Source of the DNA: Mallotus nudiflorus
Taxonomy: Eukaryota > Streptophyta > Magnoliopsida > Malpighiales > Euphorbiaceae
Reading direction: 5' to 3'
DNA: 64,000 bases
NCBI GenBank assembly: GCA_947683625.1
Contig: CANTUR010000047.1
Coordinates: forward strand, 4,278,001-4,342,000
The notes under the pieces were generated by a model, which made no database searches, was not told the origin of the DNA, and saw only the letters and a program-made list of their open reading frames with translations. Position numbers and translations under genes: made by a program. Of this stretch, positions 35,637 through 46,499 are shown piece by piece. The first letter of the stretch is position 1; each line of letters opens with the position of its first letter.

Positions 35637-35924
35637 CTAAGCTTTGACATCTTTCACTTCTCCAGTATCTCGATCGCCAAATTCTAAACTTAGCTCTACC
35701 AATCTCATTAGTTGGGTGGTTCCTTTGCAAAAGCTTGTAATGGGATTCTGAATAGCTTTCAAATTAGCGATAGAACCTCTTATTGTTTTATAAGCATTCC
35801 AAGAGAGTGAGTTGATAATGCTTCCATCATCGATTAATAATCTTTTTACCAAGTAATTATTGATGAAAGCACTCACCACCAAGGAATTAATATGAGGGTG
35901 TTGAACATGTTTCCCATCTTCCAA
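35637..35924 (-). pseudogene. Aspartic protease of gypsy element 2
   Basis: A 95-codon minus-strand frame contains PHINSLVVSAFINNYLVKRL then LLIDDGSIINSL. In gypsy retropepsins the active site reads D-T/S-G-S; here it reads D-D-G-S. It sits between gag and RT. The enzyme would cleave Gag-Pol. Confidence 0.75.
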
Positions 35925-36199
35925 ACCAAATGTGATAGCCTACTTCTTTTCATGGGTGAACCCTTATTCTTTATGGGATCTCTTAGGTTTTTTCTCAGTT
36001 GCCTTCCTCTAATAATCATATTAATAACTTTGGCTACTTCAATCTGAGCTTTCTTTGGCTCTAGCTTATCTCTGTCTTGACCATCCAGATTTATTTTCCT
36101 TCTAGTTATGTCAGTGAAGTTGCTGAGTTTACCATTCTATATTAATCTTTCTATGGCATTATTCAATTCTTGGTATGCCTCGATTTCGTGCCTATAATC

Positions 36200-37600
36200 T
36201 CAATGGTATTGAAATTAGTACCTCTTATTTTGCATGGCTCTCTTGGTTGGACTTTGCCTTTTAGCTATGGTTATACCCATGCCATTTAGTTTAATCCATA
36301 TTAGGATTTTGGATCTGAAAATGTTTAGTGGCATATACTTTTCTACCTCCTTTTCAAATCCTTCTATCAGGTTTATGAAGTTTGATTATTGGAAGTTGGG
36401 CCTTCTTGGTCCTGATCTTTCACCTTTCCTAACAGGTGCTTTCTCATCATCCTAGTGCATCCTCATATATTTATCAATCTTTATCAAATTTATTGCCATA
36501 GCCATTACCTCAGCAAAAGTGCTTGGTTTTTTTATCATTATCTTGTCTTTAAGCTTTCCCAATCGGGTCCCATTCTTCAAAGCCTTTATGGCTACTTCAT
36601 CAACCAAATTTTCAATATGTATAGCTACTTTGTTAAATCAATCCAATTAGCTTTAATGATTTAATGACCTCATGTCTACACATTTGGAGATCATTGATGT
36701 TTTTAGTAGGAGGGACATTAGTCATGAACTAAGTTTGAAATTTCTCTACTAGCTCTTTAAGGAGGAGATAGAATTCTCAAGAAGCTGGTAGAACCACTTT
36801 TAAGCATTCTTAATGAGTCATTTACATTCTGAAGTAATATCCTAGTTTAGAAAGAGGATATGTAGTTGATTGAATATTCAATTCCGTTCAATTGATCTAA
36901 CTGAGGCATTATGAACTTGGTTGTGATCTTTGTCCAGATTATTCTACTTACAAATATTATCTTTCCTTCTAGAACACATTCATCTTTTTTCCTTAGTCCA
37001 ATATGAGCTTTATGCATGACTTTTTCAAAATTTTAAGCTATTTTTTACTCATCTAGGGTTGGGAATTATTAAACTAGATTCTCCTTCTTGAGCTTTATGA
37101 TTTTCTCTATTTTCACCAGATACATTCAAAGTCATTGCTGGTAGTGCTATATTATTTTTTGGGTGAGTTGTCGCAGGATTATCACTTTGAATTAAGGCAT
37201 TCAGCTATTGTTGCATTAGGGTCATCTAGGTTTTAATATTTTGAATCATTTCTTCTTTGCTCATTGGGGATAGGTTAAGTGTCTAGGTTAATGTGTTTAG
37301 GTTTGGTATGTTTATGGCAGGAGTTTTTGGTAGGCTTGGAAAAGGTATAGAAGGTATGGGTCTGTTCTTATACTGAAGAGGACTATAATAAAGGAAGTTA
37401 GTGCCTAGAGTTGGCCACCTCTGAATATTATCAGGTGGAGTGTATGCTCCAGTTGGGGCTTGAGATGAGGTCCAACATGCAGAAAGGGGGCCGATGAAAT
37501 TATTGTTTCAAAAGGTAGTAATAGGTTGATTGGAGGAATAAGAGCAGATGGATTGATATGCATGTTTGGAGTTGAGCTTGGTGGTGGAATGGAAGTCATG
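36200..37600 (-). pseudogene. gag of gypsy element 2
   Basis: This minus-strand coding relic lies between the primer-binding site and protease. It contains a Gag core with LKELVEKFQT, FMTNVPPTKNINDLQ near 36700 and a GFEEWDPIGKA-like segment near 36570. This matches Tat-type Gag. The N-terminal stretch (37405-37599) is proline-rich. The frame has many stops, and the plus-strand frames at 36234-36664 are shadows. Confidence 0.65.
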
Positions 37601-37652
37601 ATGCCAATATCTCATTTAGTAGATGCTTAATGGCTTTTAACTCAAGAGTTCC

Positions 37653-37666
37653 CTACAGACGCGCCA
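37653..37666 (-). other. Primer-binding site of gypsy element 2
   Basis: The minus strand reads TGGCGCGTCTGTAG two bases after the LTR end (TTATCA). It is close to the TGGCGCCGTCTGTGGGA type used by many plant gypsy elements. It confirms minus orientation. Confidence 0.7.
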
Positions 37667-37668
37667 CT

Positions 37669-37968
37669 TGATAACTTAGTTACAGAACTCTTGAGCTAGA
37701 ACCTTGTAAGGGATCAAAGAAGGGCAATGTGAGAGGTGGGGATTATCCCCATAAACCCTTTGATGCCTAATAAAAGAATGTCGAAAAAGAGAGAATTTTA
37801 GAGAGAGCAATGAGTATGAGAGAATATAATGAATGAGAATGAGGGATAATGCTGCTCAAACTTGAGAGGAATAGGATTCCTCTTTGATGAAAGTCCTGTG
37901 CCTATTTGGAGAGTGTTTCTTCCTATCCAGGAGTCTCTTTAATAAGGAATCTTTTCCTATTTGGTTTG
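37669..37968 (-). repeat. 5' LTR of gypsy element 2
   Basis: About 300 bp starting TGATAAC on the plus strand, co-linear with 28559-28887. The last few bases equivalent to GGGCA are missing or changed at the right edge. Confidence 0.8.
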
Positions 37969-38380
37969 AAAATAACACTAAATAAAGGTGATTATCAAAT
38001 TATTTCCTCACTAACATAAACAACTTAAATCATATATTCCATCATCTTATTTAATAGTGAACCATCAACAATGAAATTATGAAAATTTCATTATTGATAA
38101 ATTTTATATCAAGAGTTATTTAATAGTCCTTCAAGTAAGTTATAACATAAAAAATTGTCGAGTTCTTTTGTTAGCAAAATTTCAATTGTATAAGTGATTA
38201 ATTGTGTTGTCTAAATTAATGAAATTCAAAATTAATAAACTATAATTAATTTAATTCAGTTCAGAAAAATAAAAAATAAAAATTTTCAATAATTATTTTT
38301 TAAAAAATATCAATATTTAGAGTTTATTATTGTTGTTATTATTATTATTATTGCATAGAAACATTAATTTTTGAAACTTT
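37969..38380 (+). repeat. Second copy of receptor-kinase upstream region, block 3
   Basis: Homologous to about 2140-2750 of the first copy: CTAAATAAAGGTGATTAT, then TTTCATTATTGATAAATTT, TCCTTCAAGTAAGTTATAAC and TTTCAATTGTATAAGTGATTAATT. It leads directly into the second receptor fragment. Confidence 0.75.
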
Positions 38381-38536
38381 ATGGAATTTTCAATGTTGAA
38401 GAAAATGCTCTCACTTGTTCCCTTGATCCTCCTACTTCTTATTCTCTTACATTCTTCACTTTCTGTTGCTTCTGACCTTATATATGAAGCACTAGCACTT
38501 CTCAAATGGAAAGCTAGCCTTAACCAAAGCAATTAA
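38381..38536 (+). pseudogene. Second copy of MIK2-like receptor kinase, N-terminal fragment
   Basis: The frame starts MEFSMLKKMLSLVPLIL and continues through a hydrophobic signal peptide (HSSLSVAS) to EALALLKWKASLNQSN, then TAA at 38534. The first copy has MEFSTLKKMLSLVPLIL and EAQALLKWKASLNLTN at the matching place. Homology stops right after this point; no LRR or kinase follows in the next 3 kb. The upstream homology shows that this is the truncated second unit of a tandem duplication, not an exon of a nearby gene. It also marks the ATG at 2751 as the ancestral start. Confidence 0.85.
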
Positions 38537-41500
38537 CCCATTGTAATCAAGTACGCAGTACATTTCGATTTGAAGTATAACTATTGGTACTTAAAATTCT
38601 AGTGTCAATATATACAATATTTCGAGTGTAGACTTAGATGGTTTGCTTTTTTTAGTATGAACTACGTCAAATGTATATTTTTATATTGTTTAATAAATAA
38701 TAATTTTTTTACTATAGAATAATTACAATGAAAGCTAAAAAAAGATAAGACCTATATATATAATTATCAAACATTCTTTATAATTTAATATTAAACTTTT
38801 ATTAGTTTGTAATTTTGGTTAGATAAAAAGAGGGGATTACAAAGAAAAAGAAAGGAAAAATATGAAGAGTTGGCAAAGAGAAGAGGACTGATTATTAATA
38901 TTGGTATTTAAACTTTTTGATATTTAAGTAATTCTTATTAGTTAAGAATAGGAAATGACTTATTCTTTTTATGGGCTTATTTTTTTTCATACTTTAATAT
39001 CTATAGATAAATGAACAATTATATTTAAACATTTATTAATTGTTAATATTTTATTCCTTCAAAAATAATTGGTACTATGTTTGTAGAGATTTAGATCGAG
39101 TACCAAAGAGATCCAAAACTCAAAAGTATTGTGTTTTGATACTCAAGTACCAAATCGTGGTACTTGGGGGGGATAAGAGTACCTAGTAACCATGAATCCA
39201 TCCCTGATGTCATAAACAGCTTATCCTGCAAATGCCACCAATAATTCTTCTAAAGTAAGCCCATGTTCATGGCTTAGAATCAATTATAACTTGGCCAAAA
39301 AAGTATAAACTTGACCAGTTCAGGTTTCAAAAGGACACTTCATGAATTTCCTTTCTTATCTCTTCCTAAAGTTGCATACATTGATATGAGCATGAATGTC
39401 AACTTTTTGAACTCAGATATCTTGATTTGTCTATTAATATATTATTTGAAAAAATCCCACCAAAAATTGAACTTTTATCAAGTCTTTAGACATTACACCT
39501 AGTTGAAAACTAGTTAAATGGATCAAATCCTATAGAAATGTGTGAATTAGGTCACCTATAATGCAATGTACAACCTTGTTTGGGAGATTTTTTTAAGTGA
39601 ACCGGCATGAGTAACAGTGTTGCTCCCATAATCCATTCATGGAATGGATAAGAATTCCTTTAGTCATTGGTAAGAAAAGTGTAGCAAATAGCGTAATTAT
39701 GGCAATCCAACCATCATAGAATAGGAATATTCCATATTTTAAGTGACATAATGATGGTTCCTAAAATGTCTCTTTCTAGCTCAACCCTCCTCCAACTCCA
39801 TATGATAAAAAAGGAGCTAAAAATGGTGAACAAATAATAAGCTAAAGGCTTGGGAATGCCCAACACCCCTTCGACACTCCAATCAAAATAGTGTTTTCTA
39901 GAATGAGGAACTAGTCTTTAGAGATTGTATAAGAACAATATGAATTTAGAATTAATAGAAGAATAATCAAAGAAGAAGAATGTTCTATTTTAGAGTTGTA
40001 GTTCTTTATTTTTTAGAAAGAAGAGAAGAAAAAGAGAATACATGAGAGAAAGATGAATATACCTTATTAATGATGTTTCTCCCACCTTTTATACCTTTAG
40101 AGAGAGATATGGGGTGGTAAGGTGCCTGTTTATAGCAAGTTATAGTGTACATCACAACAGTAGAAGTATGCTACACGTGGAGCACCTTACTAGGAATAGG
40201 CCTTCTAAATATCAAAGTGCTTGTGATTGCATTTACTATATTGCAAAGGGGAAAATACCAATTTTTCATGGCCAATATGGCTATTTGTCCCTATCTTAGT
40301 GGTATACTAGTGTGGAAAGTGGTTAATGTTAATTCATTAAGAAAAGTGATGACATGTGAAGATACTATAAGGTTAACATGCCATATGTTAGCATATGACA
40401 GGTTAGATTTTCTATGCATCATCACATAGTTAATAATGCTTAGGATAGAGCAAATATGACAGTGAATTAAACAATAATGCTTATACTTTGACTTATAGGT
40501 TAAAGTTTTAATGGGAAAATTTCACTTGGAATTTGCTAAAGAATAGGCCCTTGGGACTAGCTAAAACTAACAGCATACATGCACATAAAAATCAGTAACT
40601 ATAAGGCAAGGCCCATAAATATTGGGTTGATGCTTGAAACACCTATTGTACTAGCCAGCACAAGAGCTAATTCAACCCTTATAGGAATGCAACATAAACA
40701 ATATTTAGAGTTATCTTCATGGTGTTAGGACTACTCGATTTGAACTTAAAAAAGAAAAAAAAAGGTATCAAAAGAATACCTAATAAATAAACATTTAAGT
40801 CCCTCTAAATTTGAACAAAAATATTTTACCAAACTAATCAACTATACTATTAAACACTATAATCAAAGCAAGATCAACTACTCCTAGTAATATTACTACT
40901 ATTAGAGCCAAAATATTGCCAAAGCCAACACATTAAAAAATAACTAGGGTGTAAAATGCAATTACATTAATCCCAAATAATTATTGAAATAAAGGTATTG
41001 CAACCATCACTAGTTGAGGCCTATATTGCCTCTTAATTATGGTCTTAAATGGTTTTTGAGAAGCTTCAATTGCATCATTGTGCTTTATCAGATTAGCTAG
41101 CTCTACATCCATACTACTTCCATCTACTTGAACTTTAATCAATGTTTTTCAAGACTTATTAATCTTGCCACATTCCACCAAACTACTTGGAGTGTACGAA
41201 ACACTAAGTGCACCTATTACATAATATTGGAACCAGCTACAAGTACTTTGATATTAATGAAATATTGGAATCCTAAGTTGATAGCACCTTACTATTTTGG
41301 TAGTGCTACCTCTAACAGTAAATAAGAGTTACCTTCACTATAAAAATATATAGTGTTAATATATATATATATATATATATATATCATACACTCTAAAATT
41401 ATTGATTCTAAATACTTTTTTGTTATTTAAGCATGTAATTCCATACTTAGACGAGTTTGAGAAAGTGTAGATTAAACTGATTAGTGAAGCCAACCCTAAA

Positions 41501-41710
41501 ACTAATTAACATACGGCCAAGGATGAGCATGGCACTAGGAAGAAAAGTGTAATCACCTAGAACCATGGTATTCCTATAGCCAATTTTGTTATGATAGGGC
41601 TAGCTATGAAGGAAGACACAAATTTTGCTATATAGAGTGATGATGTGAATGCTATTAAAACTTGGCTATCATATGTACAATACATATTCATTTTAACTTT
41701 TGATGCCTTT
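38537..41710. other. Intergenic DNA without recognised gene
   Basis: I see no domain, LTR pair or RNA gene here. Open frames at 39311-39502, 40114-40429 and 41128-41325 are short, low-complexity or without family resemblance. A small hairpin (CAAGTACC/GGTACTTG) lies at 39144-39166. An (AT)n run lies at 41359-41384. Confidence 0.45.
41359..41384. repeat. (AT)n microsatellite
   Basis: About 13 uninterrupted AT units in intergenic DNA left of copia element F. Confidence 0.95.
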
Positions 41711-41955
41711 TGTAATTCCATAAGTGCTAAGAGGGGGGTGAATTAGCTTTATAAGCTAGGGGAATTTTTTGATTTTTCACAAAGACCAAGCTAAAATAGA
41801 ATTAAAGCATAATAAAATAAGTAAAATGAGCTAGAAAACACAAGGAATTTATAGAGGTTCAGCCTTCCAAGCTTACATCCTCTCCTTAACAACAAGTTAA
41901 GAATTTCAATCCACTATCAATCTACTTTAAGGTGTAAATCAAATGCTAAACGAAA
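41711..41955 (-). repeat. Truncated 3' LTR of element F
   Basis: About 245 bp matching 43201-43420, including GAGGTTCRGCCYTCCAAGC and TTTCAATCCACTATC. It stops near 41955, where it is joined to the gag 3' end by deletion. Confidence 0.75.
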
Positions 41956-41989
41956 ATGTTTTAGTGCACTTTAGGTGCCCAAATGTACT

Positions 41990-43050
41990 TGAGTCCTTTA
42001 GGCTTAGCATTGAAAGATTCATCATTTGAGTAACCCAAATGGGTCCTTCTAGTATAACATCTAAAATTTATATGTCCTATCACTCCATAATAATGGCATT
42101 TAAAATTTAGTGCAAGCTCTTTCACTTTAAAATATGAAAACCATGAGAATAAGCATGATTGTATTTCCTTGGCTTAAGTCCTCTTGAGCTATTAACTCTA
42201 GATTTATTAGTCTTATTTCCATTAGACTTTTTATGTTCATTGATTTTAAGACTAAGCTTTTGATAAACCATAATAATTAGAGTACTTAACTTAACAACTT
42301 TTGATGAACTAGCATTAGTGTTTTCAAAGCCAATGCCACTTTTAGATTTCAAAGAAGTGGAAGTCATGGAAATTATTCCATCTATGAGTTCCTTTCCTAT
42401 ATTAAATCTAGAAATGGATTCCTTAAGATTATCATTTTCATTTTCTAAAAACACATTTTTCTCAATAAGTTTTGCATTTGTATTTGCAATCTCAATTCTC
42501 TTAGAATACTTTCATTCAACGAATTGGTTAACTCTTTATTAGAGGTCCTTAATTTCTTAAGTTCTTCTTCTAAAGTTTTTATCATTTCTTTGAGTGAATT
42601 AATTCTAAATAATATTTATCATATTTATGCATCAATTTCTCACAAGTAAGTAACATTTCATCATTGGATTCAAAGTCTATAGTTACCTCATCACTTGAAG
42701 ATTCTTCCAAAGCCATAAAGCAAAGGTTAACAACCTCTTCATTGGTGTTATAATCACTAGACTCACTAGTACTTGCATGCTTGGTCTTTAGGCATCCCCA
42801 AATTTCTTTGACAGATCTTAAATGCTTTATTCCATCATATTCTTCACTACTCAAGCCATAATAGAGAATGGTGATTGCTTTTATGTTTCACAAGTTGGCT
42901 TTGGATTGCTCATCACTCCATTCCTTTTTAGGAATGACCACCTCATTACTTTTATTATCTTTTTTTATTAGAGGACTCTGACCTTCTTTAATAATATCCA
43001 ATACATTTTCTCCTTCACTATCCAAAAACATCTCTTTCTTGTTCTCCAAT
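41990..43050 (-). pseudogene. gag of copia element F
   Basis: The minus-strand frame 42582-42854 reads SSEEYDGIKHLRSVKEIWGCL, the plant copia Gag (UBN2-like) segment in which a helix before W packs the capsid-like fold. An acidic, serine-rich stretch follows (ALEESSSDEVTID). The frame 42122-42454 has a charged coiled-coil-like part and a lysine-rich tail. Further left near 42090-41990 comes a zinc-knuckle-like CHYYGVIGHINFRCY, whose second cysteine is changed to Y, then a KYIWAPK end. The usual CCHC-to-WVPK order of plant copia Gag is kept, but nothing of pol follows. Confidence 0.7.
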
Positions 43051-43186
43051 AAGTATAATTGGTACCAATAAAGAATTGAGGTCTTATGTAGCTAGGACCA
43101 TGAATATTAAGGGCGACAACAACTAGACTTATGAAGGCCATGATCTTGTCTCTAAGGTGGTTAAATCTTCAAGAACAAAGATCAAA

Positions 43187-43198
43187 GCTCTAGTACCA
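43187..43198 (-). other. Primer-binding site of element F
   Basis: Minus strand TGGTACTAGAGC, two bases from the LTR end, close to TGGTATCAGAGC, the initiator-methionine tRNA complement used by copia elements. Confidence 0.65.
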
Positions 43199-43200
43199 AA

Positions 43201-43467
43201 TGTAATTCCATAAGTGCCAAAAGGGAGGTGAATTGGATTTTTGAGTTAGGTGTGGAATTTTTTATTTTTCACAAAAAGTAAAGCACAATAAAATGAGTAA
43301 GATGAGCTAGAAAATATAATGAACTTATAGAGGTTCGGCCCTCCAAGCCTACGTCCTCTCCTCAACCATAAGTTGAGAATTTCAATCCACTATCAGTCTA
43401 CTTTAAGGTGTAGATCAAACCCTTACAAGCTTAAACCAAGCTATCCAAATGTTTTCCTAAGGCTCAC
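43201..43467 (-). repeat. 5' LTR of element F, left part
   Basis: It begins TGTAATTCCATAAGTGCC and runs to CTCAC, the site duplicated by element E. The LTR resumes at 55019 (ATCACACTTAAACC). The stretch next to the junction (TTTTCCTAAGGCTCAC) has a similar repeat on the other side (TTTTCATAAGGCTCAC). Confidence 0.75.
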
Positions 43468-43714
43468 TTTAAGCACCCAATTTTAGGATAATGAGTTATG
43501 GATGCAACAAAGGACTTCAATGATGAAAATTTCATGAATAGGTCTTAAATACTTAAACTTTAGAACTTCAGGGGTCTGATTAAATTTTTTAAAGAAAGAA
43601 TTTAATGTTTTCATGGACTAAATTGTAATGCTTTTTAAGGACCTAATTGCAAAAATTAAATTCTTTTAGGGACCTTTTTATAATTAAAAGTTAAAAAAGA
43701 GGGTCGAAATTCTA

Positions 43715-43780
43715 TAATTCCTATCAGAATTATGTAATTCTAATCAGAATTACATTAATTCCGATCGGAATTAATGTTTT
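43715..43780. repeat. Short palindrome array in LTR of element E
   Basis: Three successive palindromic units of about 22 bases follow the pattern TAATTCC(N4)GGAATTA; the clearest is TTAATTCCGATCGGAATTAA. The 3' LTR has four to five units (53100-53205) and the solo LTR about six (58450-58590). The array lies about 160 bases upstream of the TATA box. Confidence 0.7.
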
Positions 43781-43940
43781 CCATCTGGTTTTTGATTTTT
43801 CAAAAAAAAAAATCTTTTTGTTGAATCCTGATTAGTATGAAATTTTCTTAAAATTATTTTTGATATTTATCTGATATTTTTAAGGAAATAGAATTCCTAT
43901 AGGAATCAATTTATATGTAGGGTTTGAAGGGCTGTTTTAC

Positions 43941-43949
43941 TATAAAAGG
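43941..43949 (+). promoter_or_regulatory. TATA box of element E 5' LTR
   Basis: TATAAAAGG; conserved in the 3' LTR (53372-53380, TATAAAAGG) and in the solo LTR (58756-58763, TATAAAAG). Conservation in three copies supports it as the element promoter. Confidence 0.65.
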
Positions 43950-45615
43950 AGGTATTTTGGCTCCTTTAGGGGGGACTTTTGCAGGGGGAGGAGCAGTACT
44001 CTTATTCGAAAGAGCATTCTCTATGCCAAATTGTCTTTTAGCTTGTGGATTTTTCTTGGAAAAAAGCATTATTAACTCTTTTCCTTTGTTAATTGTTTTG
44101 AAAAAGCATTCTTTACAAAAATTCCCCTTTGCTTAATTGATCAATTGAAAATCTTTGGAGGATTTTTGAAGAACAAGATTTGAAAACTTATTAAGAACGG
44201 TGATTTTACAAAATCTGAGGAGTGCTTTATTAAAATCATTCATAAGCATCATCTTCTCCATATTCTTTTTTTCTTTTATTTTTCTTTTTGATTTTATAGA
44301 TTTTTCTTTTATTTGAGGTATTATTATAATTTATTCACTAATTATAATTTTATTTCTTTTTTTCATGGTGATTATGAAGGAAAATACATGATGATCATGT
44401 TTGGAGGATTGAGTCCATGAGAAGTCCATAGAATGCCATTGATAAGATCTTGTAGAGACATAGTTTCTAAGGTTTTTATTTTTTATTTATTGCTTTATTT
44501 TATTTATTTTTTTGCTGTATTAATTATTTTATTATTATTTTCTATGAAATACTGTAATAGCCCCATTAGTGGGACTAGTGGAATTATGTGTGTGATTGCA
44601 TTTTTATGCTGATTAATTGGTTAGTAAAGTTACAGTTTCAATTGAGAAATTAATAAAAATCAATGGAAGAAGTAAATTAATTTAGGATTATATGTTAATT
44701 AAAATTAGGATTTTAGTAGGAATAATTAATTGGTTGTTTGATCTTTTATTTAATTGTTTTGATATGTTTTATTTATTTTTGGGCTTGTTTATTTATTTTT
44801 ATGTGTTTTGGGCCTTAAGCCCATATTAGATTCTAATCCACTTAAATAAATTTAGGTTTTTTAAGTTTAATTAATTAAAATGCATTTTAGATCCATAATT
44901 AATTAGAAATTAGGGTAGAGGTAACTTAGACCCATTTAGTAAATTAGACATAGGACCACTTAATTTAATTTAATTAATTAGACTTAGCCCATTAAGTTTA
45001 AATTTTTTTCATAATTTGTAGATCTAAGATCACCTTAGAATTAAAACATGTAGAATTAGGCCCATTAATTTAAATGCTTTATAATTTGTAGATGTAGGCC
45101 TATTTTTAAACTTAAAATAAATAGACCTAGGTTCATTTAATTAATATTAAAAGGAATTATTCTTTAGGCTCACTTGTAAATTAAAACATGTAGATTTAGC
45201 TCATTTAATTAAAATCAATATAGACTAGACTAATCTAGGGATTGTATTGAATGCATTATTTACTTGTATTTTTCATGACTAGTTTGCTTTGGAGTTGATT
45301 GTTAGAATAAAGGATTACATGAAATTGCATGTAAATAGAAGATAATGTAATAATTCATAAAGTATTTCTAAAAGAACATAAGACTGAGAGAAGTTGGTAT
45401 TCCGTATCCAGAATCTCTTAGTTGTGGTGCTAGCTTTCTTTTAGGGAATCAAGTACCACCTTTTCGATTTGTCCTGATTTTTACCTTGCCTGGTGACTCT
45501 TCATCTCCATGCCATGTCTTTATGATAGTGGTTAGTGTGTTCTCTAGAGCCTTGAGCTCAAACAGTGACGCAGTTGCTAAAATCTTGGACGCGCACTAAA
45601 CTCCACTGTCTACAG

Positions 45616-45628
45616 TGGTGACTCCACT
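45616..45628 (+). other. Primer-binding site of element E
   Basis: TGGTGACTCCACT one base after the LTR end GTCTACA. It resembles the TGGCGACTC type primer site of Ogre-like elements, which fits the Ogre-like gag. I cannot name the tRNA with certainty. Confidence 0.6.
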
Positions 45629-45639
45629 AGGGATAAGAG

Positions 45640-46490
45640 ATACTAATTCTAATTATGTTCTTTAGAATTATTTTATTAATTACTATTTTATTCTTGCATT
45701 CATTTTGCTTGTCCCTATTAACCGATGGCATTGGTTTATGATTCCATGATTCCATTAGCTTCATGGAGTTATAGATTGGCTAACCATCACTCTTAGCCTT
45801 AACTCAATTCAAGAGAGATTACCGGGCTCATCTAACCAGAGTTTGTAAAGGGGAGATAGTCTTCTTTTAAGTTTGCAAAGGATGTCAGGCCCCTCTAACC
45901 TTGGTTTATAACTCAAGTCTTAAAGGAGGGCATCTTAGTAAGGGAACCTTGACCTTTCACCAGACCCTAACCACATATCATGGCTTAGTAATTTCCCCTA
46001 GGATCTACCCAAATTGCTTGTGAATGTTTCCATAAGGTACTTTATTTTTAAAGGCCCAAGACCATACTTTAGAAGCCCATCAGGACTAATAAAGATTAGG
46101 CTATGCTTTTATACCTAGAAATACTATTTTTATGCTTTACTGCTTTGAGGGATTTGGAATTCATATTGGTTCTTGATATCCCCCATTGATATTAATGCCA
46201 AGACCACACATCCTAGGAAAAAAAACTTGCCATTGAATGCATGTGTGGGAGGAATAAGGTTGGAAGGATGTATATACTTGACTTGATTATTACTTGTTAC
46301 TTGTTGCATAGCACATGCATACATGCATACATGCGTCATACTAACCATTTGTCTTGCAACCATCATAGCTTCATCTAGTTCTTCTTGTGTTTGGAAATGG
46401 AGTAATAGCAGACTAATGGTGAAAGAGATATTTAGCAGACTAGAAAGGAGTCCCATCAATCCACTTTACCTTGAAGCTACACAACCTCAA
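45640..46490 (+). other. Untranslated leader of element E
   Basis: About 850 bases between the primer-binding site and gag without a convincing frame. The minus-strand frame at 46130-46459 shows no family resemblance and is discounted. Confidence 0.5.
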
Positions 46491-46499
46491 TAAACCAAA

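Larger units (their letters stand above)
28559..37968 (-). mobile_element. Ty3/gypsy (Tat-type) LTR retrotransposon 2
   Basis: The element is about 9.4 kb, with LTRs at 28559-28887 and 37669-37968. Coding strand is minus: primer-binding site, gag, protease, RT, RNase H and integrase run from right to left, followed by an additional ORF on the plus strand, a tandem array and the 3' LTR. It inserted into the second copy of the receptor-kinase flank. TTTGAAAATGACA before the left LTR and TTTGAAAATAACA after the right one suggest the target, but a clean 5 bp duplication is not visible because the outer end of the right LTR has decayed. All frames are broken. Confidence 0.85.
43468..45614 (+). repeat. 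5' LTR of element E
   Basis: The repeat is 2,147 bp. Start TTTAAGCACC is a decayed TGTAAGCACC; end is GTCTACA. It has a palindrome array at 43715-43780, a TATA box TATAAAAGG at 43941-43949 and a long AT-rich 3' half with TAGGCCCATTAA-type words. It matches 52855-55018 and the solo copy 58214-60435. Confidence 0.9.

Noticed and set aside
38317..38532. Minus-strand 71-codon open frame
   Set aside because: Shadow of the receptor N-terminal fragment, with a poly-asparagine end from an ATT repeat.
39144..39166. CAAGTACC/GGTACTTG hairpin
   Set aside because: An 8 bp stem of this kind is expected by chance in 64 kb and has no second copy to test it.
40114..40429. Two overlapping open frames in intergenic DNA
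   Set aside because: No domain, no family resemblance and overlapping alternative frames; most likely chance.
43924..44136. Open frame starting MKGCFTIKGG in the 5' LTR of E, with a similar one at 53355-53552
   Set aside because: It overlaps the conserved TATA box and lies in a transcription-start region. The two copies differ by indels and frame changes, and the solo LTR lacks it.
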